Origin: Streptomyces filipinensis
Lineage (GTDB): Bacteria > Actinomycetota > Actinomycetes > Streptomycetales > Streptomycetaceae
Reading direction: 5' to 3'
DNA: 64,000 nt
Assembly: GCF_014649495.1 (NCBI RefSeq)
Contig: NZ_BMTD01000028.1
Coordinates: 1-64,000, forward strand
The translations under genes were made by a program, and so were the position numbers. The stretch's first letter is position 1; each line of letters opens with the position of its first letter. Under the pieces are notes generated by a model, which saw only the letters and a program-made list of their open reading frames with translations, did not search any database and was not told where the DNA came from. Positions 60,935 through 64,000 of this stretch are shown here, piece by piece.

Positions 60935-63130
60935 GTGGCCGGCGACAAGCAGCAGGCGGAGACGGCAGTGCCCGCCGAGGCACGTGACAAGCACGCGCAG
61001 CTCGCTGAGCAGATCGAGGAGCACCGCTTCCGGTACTACGTGAAGGACGCCCCCGTCATCAGCGACGCCGAGTTCGACAGGCTGCTGAAGACCCTGGAGG
61101 CGCTGGAGGAGCAGTATCCCGAGCTGCGCACCCCGGACTCGCCGACCCAGAAGGTCGCGGGGTCGTACGCGACGGAGTTCACCGCGGTCGAACACCGCCA
61201 GCGCATGCTGTCCCTGGACAACACCTTCAACGACGAGGAGCTGGCCGCCTGGGCCGAGCGCATCGCGCGCGAACTCGGCGACCAGGACTACCACTTCCTG
61301 TGCGAGCTGAAGGTCGACGGCCTCGCGGTCAACCTCACCTACGAGAACGGCCGGCTCACGCGTGCGGCGACCCGCGGCGACGGCCGTACCGGCGAGGACA
61401 TCACTCCGAACGTCCGGACCATCGCGGAGATCCCGGACCGCCTCAAGGGCGACGAGATCCCGGACCTCGTGGAGATCCGCGGCGAGGTCTACTTCCCGAT
61501 GGAGAAGTTCCTCGAACTGAACGAACGCCTGGTCGCGGCCGGCGACAAGCCGTTCGCCAACCCCCGTAACGCCGCTGCCGGTTCCCTGCGCCAGAAGGAC
61601 CCGCGGGTCACCGCCACCCGCCCGCTGCACATGGTGGTCCACGGCATCGGCGCCCTGGAGGGCTTCACGGGCATGACCCGGCTCTCCCAGGCCTACGACC
61701 TGCTGAAGTCCTGGGGCCTGCCCACCTCCCCGCACAACCGCGTGGTCGACGACCTCGACGGCGTCCGCGGCTTCATCGCCCACTACGGCGAGAACCGCCA
61801 CTCCGTGGAGCACGAGATCGACGGTGTCGTCGTCAAGCTGGACGAGATCCGGCTCCAGGGCCGCCTCGGCTCCACCGCGCGCGCGCCGCGCTGGGCGATC
61901 GCCTACAAGTACGCGCCGGAAGAGGTCAACACCAAGCTCGTCGACATCAAGGTGGGTGTCGGCCGCACCGGTCGCGTCACGCCGTACGCCCAGGTCGAGC
62001 CGGTCACGGTCGCGGGCAGCGAGGTGGAGTTCGCCACCCTGCACAACCAGGCGGTCGTCAAGCTCAAGGGCGTCCTCATCGGGGACACGGTCGTGCTGCG
62101 CAAGGCCGGTGACGTGATCCCGGAGATCCTCGGTCCGGTGGTCGACCTCAGGGACGGCAGCGAGCGGGAGTTCGTGATGCCGGGCGAGTGCCCCGAGTGC
62201 GGCACGCCGCTGCGGCCCATGAAGGAGGGCGACGTCGACCTGCGCTGCCCCAACGCCCGTACCTGCCCGGCCCAGTTGCGCGAACGCGTCTCCTATCTGG
62301 CGGGCCGTGAGTGCCTGGACATCGAGCACTTCGGCGGGGTGGCCGCCGCCGCGCTCACCCGCCCGCTGGAGCCGGCCGACCCGCCGCTGGTGGACGAGGG
62401 CGACCTGTTCGACCTGACGGTGGAGAAGCTGCTGCCGATCAAGGCCTATGTGCTCGACCCCGACAGCGGTCTGCCCAAGCGGGACCCCAAGACGGGCGAG
62501 GAGAAGGTCGTCACGGTCTTCGCCAACCAGAAGGGCGAGCCGAAGAAGAACACCCTCGCGCTGCTGGAGCACATCGAGGCGGCCAAGTCCCGTCCGCTGG
62601 CCCGCTTCCTGAACGGCCTGTCCATCCGGCACGTCGGACCGGTCGCGGCGCAGGCGCTCGCCCGCGAGTTCCGTTCCATCGACCGTATCGAACAGGCCAC
62701 GGAGGAGGAGCTGGCGACGACCGACGGCGTCGGCCCGACCATCGCCGCCGCCCTCAAGGAGTGGTTCGCCGAGGACTGGCACCGCGAGATCGTCCGCAAG
62801 TGGAAGGCCGCCGGAGTCCCGCTGGAGGACGCCTCGACCGGCGAGGAGGAGGGCCCGCGCCCGCTCGAGGGGCTCACGGTCGTCGTCACCGGCACCCTGG
62901 AGAACTTCACCCGGGACGGCGCCAAGGACGCACTGCAGAGCCAGGGCGCGAAGGTGACCGGTTCGGTGTCGAAGAAGACCTCGTTCGTCGTCGTGGGCGA
63001 CAACCCGGGATCGAAGTACGACAAGGCCATGCAGCTGAAGGTTCCGGTCCTGAACGAGGACGGATTCCGCGTCCTCTTGGAGCGGGGGCCGGACGCGGCG
63101 GCCGAAGTCGCGCTTCCGACCGGGGAGTAG
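60935..63130 (+). CDS. ligA: NAD-dependent DNA ligase
   Basis: A 731-aa replicative ligase. Domain Ia (1-65, HRFRYYVKDAP) and the adenylation domain carry the AMP-accepting K126 in ELKVDGLAVNL. The OB domain, a four-Cys zinc finger (CPECGTPL to CPNARTCPAQ, about 420-450), helix-hairpin-helix repeats and a BRCT domain (about 650-725) follow in the normal order. Length is usual for Streptomyces. The GTG has GGGAGG about 8 nt upstream. A 10-bp hairpin lies just after the stop. Confidence 0.98.
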   Translation: MAGDKQQAETAVPAEARDKHAQLAEQIEEHRFRYYVKDAPVISDAEFDRLLKTLEALEEQYPELRTPDSPTQKVAGSYATEFTAVEHRQRMLSLDNTFNDEELAAWAERIARELGDQDYHFLCELKVDGLAVNLTYENGRLTRAATRGDGRTGEDITPNVRTIAEIPDRLKGDEIPDLVEIRGEVYFPMEKFLELNERLVAAGDKPFANPRNAAAGSLRQKDPRVTATRPLHMVVHGIGALEGFTGMTRLSQAYDLLKSWGLPTSPHNRVVDDLDGVRGFIAHYGENRHSVEHEIDGVVVKLDEIRLQGRLGSTARAPRWAIAYKYAPEEVNTKLVDIKVGVGRTGRVTPYAQVEPVTVAGSEVEFATLHNQAVVKLKGVLIGDTVVLRKAGDVIPEILGPVVDLRDGSEREFVMPGECPECGTPLRPMKEGDVDLRCPNARTCPAQLRERVSYLAGRECLDIEHFGGVAAAALTRPLEPADPPLVDEGDLFDLTVEKLLPIKAYVLDPDSGLPKRDPKTGEEKVVTVFANQKGEPKKNTLALLEHIEAAKSRPLARFLNGLSIRHVGPVAAQALAREFRSIDRIEQATEEELATTDGVGPTIAAALKEWFAEDWHREIVRKWKAAGVPLEDASTGEEEGPRPLEGLTVVVTGTLENFTRDGAKDALQSQGAKVTGSVSKKTSFVVVGDNPGSKYDKAMQLKVPVLNEDGFRVLLERGPDAAAEVALPTGE

Positions 63131-63138
63131 CGGTTGAA

Positions 63139-63178
63139 GGCCACCCGTTCGGCGCATATCAGTTGCATACGGGTGGCC
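63139..63178 (+). terminator. Hairpin after ligA
   Basis: GGCCACCCGT (63139-63148) and its exact complement ACGGGTGGCC (63169-63178) form a 10-bp stem with a 20-nt loop, 9 nt after the ligA stop. There is no T-run, so termination is likely but not certain. Confidence 0.55.
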
Positions 63179-63389
63179 CGGGCGCATTCGGGCAACCGTC
63201 GACGACCGGTGCCCGTGGAAGCCTTCCGCGGCCTACTGTTGAGGTGTGCACCTGCCGTGCCCGGCTGCGGTTGGGGCATCCCCGTGCGCTCTCAGGGTGC
63301 GCGGAAGGTTTCTTCAACGCGGAGCTGCTGATGGGCGTCGGACATCGGGCCGCGTGGCGTGGGCACCGCCGGCTGTGAGAGGGACGGGA

Positions 63390-64000
63390 ATGGAACCGAC
63401 CGAGAGCGCCGCCCCCGACTCATGGCTGCGCCTGCGCCGTCGCGTGGGCACCTGGCGGGGGACCCGGTGGACGGGACGGGGCCACGGGCGCACGGGCGGC
63501 CGGACCCCCGCGTGCGGACCGGGCGCCGCCGCCGACACCCACCCGCCCATACCCCTGGCCATCGCGCCCGCCCCCGGTCTGGCCGGCACGGCTGCCGGTA
63601 CCGACACCGACACCGAACGGCACCTGTCCTGGCCCGCCCTGCCCGCGTTTGTCGTGGCCGCCGCCGCGTTGGTCCTCGGCGCCGGCTTCTACCGCGCCTT
63701 CAGCGGCCACCACGCCCTCTTCCCGTGCGGCACGGTCGGCTGGTCGCTGGCCCTGCTCACCGGCGTCATCGTCGGCCATCTGGTCATGCTGGGCCGCGCC
63801 CGCTGGTGGGGCGGCACCGGCTCCGGCGCCGCCCTCACCCTCGCCGTCCTGCTGCTGTACGGCTGGGTTCCCGCCGGCATGGTCAGCCTCACCGTCGTCG
63901 TCCTGGTCGGTATCGCCCGGCGTCACCGCTGGCGGCAGGGCGTGCTGCTCGGCGCGGTGGACCTCCTCGGCATCGCCGCCGGCGCGCTGCTGCTCGGCGC
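63390..64000 (+). CDS. Membrane protein N-terminus, cut by the right edge
   Basis: An open frame starts at ATG 63390 (MEPTESAAPDSW), preceded by GAGGG about 7 nt upstream, and continues past the end of the window (203 codons seen). A basic, Gly/Pro-rich cytoplasmic head (about 1-80) is followed by at least four hydrophobic segments (about 82-100, 112-130, 138-158, 160-180), and a fifth begins at the edge. From memory, the gene after ligA in S. coelicolor encodes a membrane-anchored GGDEF/EAL c-di-GMP enzyme (RmdB). The visible part fits its membrane anchor, but the catalytic domains are not in view. Confidence 0.7.
   Translation, partial: MEPTESAAPDSWLRLRRRVGTWRGTRWTGRGHGRTGGRTPACGPGAAADTHPPIPLAIAPAPGLAGTAAGTDTDTERHLSWPALPAFVVAAAALVLGAGFYRAFSGHHALFPCGTVGWSLALLTGVIVGHLVMLGRARWWGGTGSGAALTLAVLLLYGWVPAGMVSLTVVVLVGIARRHRWRQGVLLGAVDLLGIAAGALLLG

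Overview
The window is about 64 kb of very high-GC actinobacterial chromosome. GC-rich third codon positions, GTG/TTG starts with GGAG-type ribosome sites, Tat/lipoprotein signals, tandem L,D-transpeptidases, twin SseB proteins and a gcvT-gcvH-glyA-sdaA order with gcvP absent all point to Streptomyces. From memory, the gene order (M4 neutral protease ... gcvT/gcvH/glyA/sdaA ... peptide ABC operon ... cysteine desulfurase, mnmA, ligA) resembles a conserved core segment of the S. coelicolor chromosome. That comparison is recollection, not a search. I see no rRNA, tRNA, CRISPR array, insertion sequence, prophage or attachment site.

Layout, 1-22 kb: a truncated M4 protease gene; a heterodimeric ABC exporter with complementary loss of ATP-site motifs and a triplicated 5' gene end at the junction of its two genes; a secreted HNH-like protein; an ABC ATPase-permease-histidine kinase-response regulator operon; a second, divergent heterodimeric ABC exporter; a GT-C/GT2 pair behind an ECF sigma factor and its anti-sigma factor; glycogen debranching enzyme GlgX; and two lipoprotein L,D-transpeptidases.

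Layout, 22-39 kb: enoyl-CoA hydratase, an RsbW-like ATPase, a NodB-like lipoprotein coupled to a beta-propeller lipoprotein, a two-EF-hand protein, a lone ABC ATPase, an AraC regulator divergent from a quinone-oxidoreductase-like gene, an F420/NADP-type oxidoreductase, a GH25 lysozyme and a PI-PLC-like enzyme. Next is the serine/glycine module sdaA-glyA-gcvH-gcvT, read leftward behind a tandem glycine riboswitch, followed by a P-loop kinase and two SseB-family genes. The module would sense glycine, cleave it (with GcvP encoded elsewhere), interconvert it with serine through GlyA and deaminate excess serine through SdaA.

Layout, 39-64 kb: a five-gene peptide importer in the order permease-binding protein-permease-ATPase-ATPase, followed by a secreted M1 aminopeptidase. 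Then come a TRIC-type channel gene overlapping a convergent esterase gene, a thioesterase, a WYL regulator with a divergent DinB-like gene, a probably frameshifted lipoprotein, a TetR regulator divergent from two small membrane proteins, cysteine desulfurase, a Tat amidase, mnmA (using sulfur from the desulfurase), several small enzymes, a MetE-like protein, ligA, and the start of a membrane protein cut by the right edge.

Most of the window is ordinary core genome. The best leads for something undescribed are local: the triplicated 5' coding segment between the two ABC half-transporter genes, the complementary degeneration of that transporter, an H-type pseudoknot geometry just after the oppF-like stop codon, a 78-nt imperfect hairpin between glgX and the L,D-transpeptidase, and several well-formed operator-like repeats.
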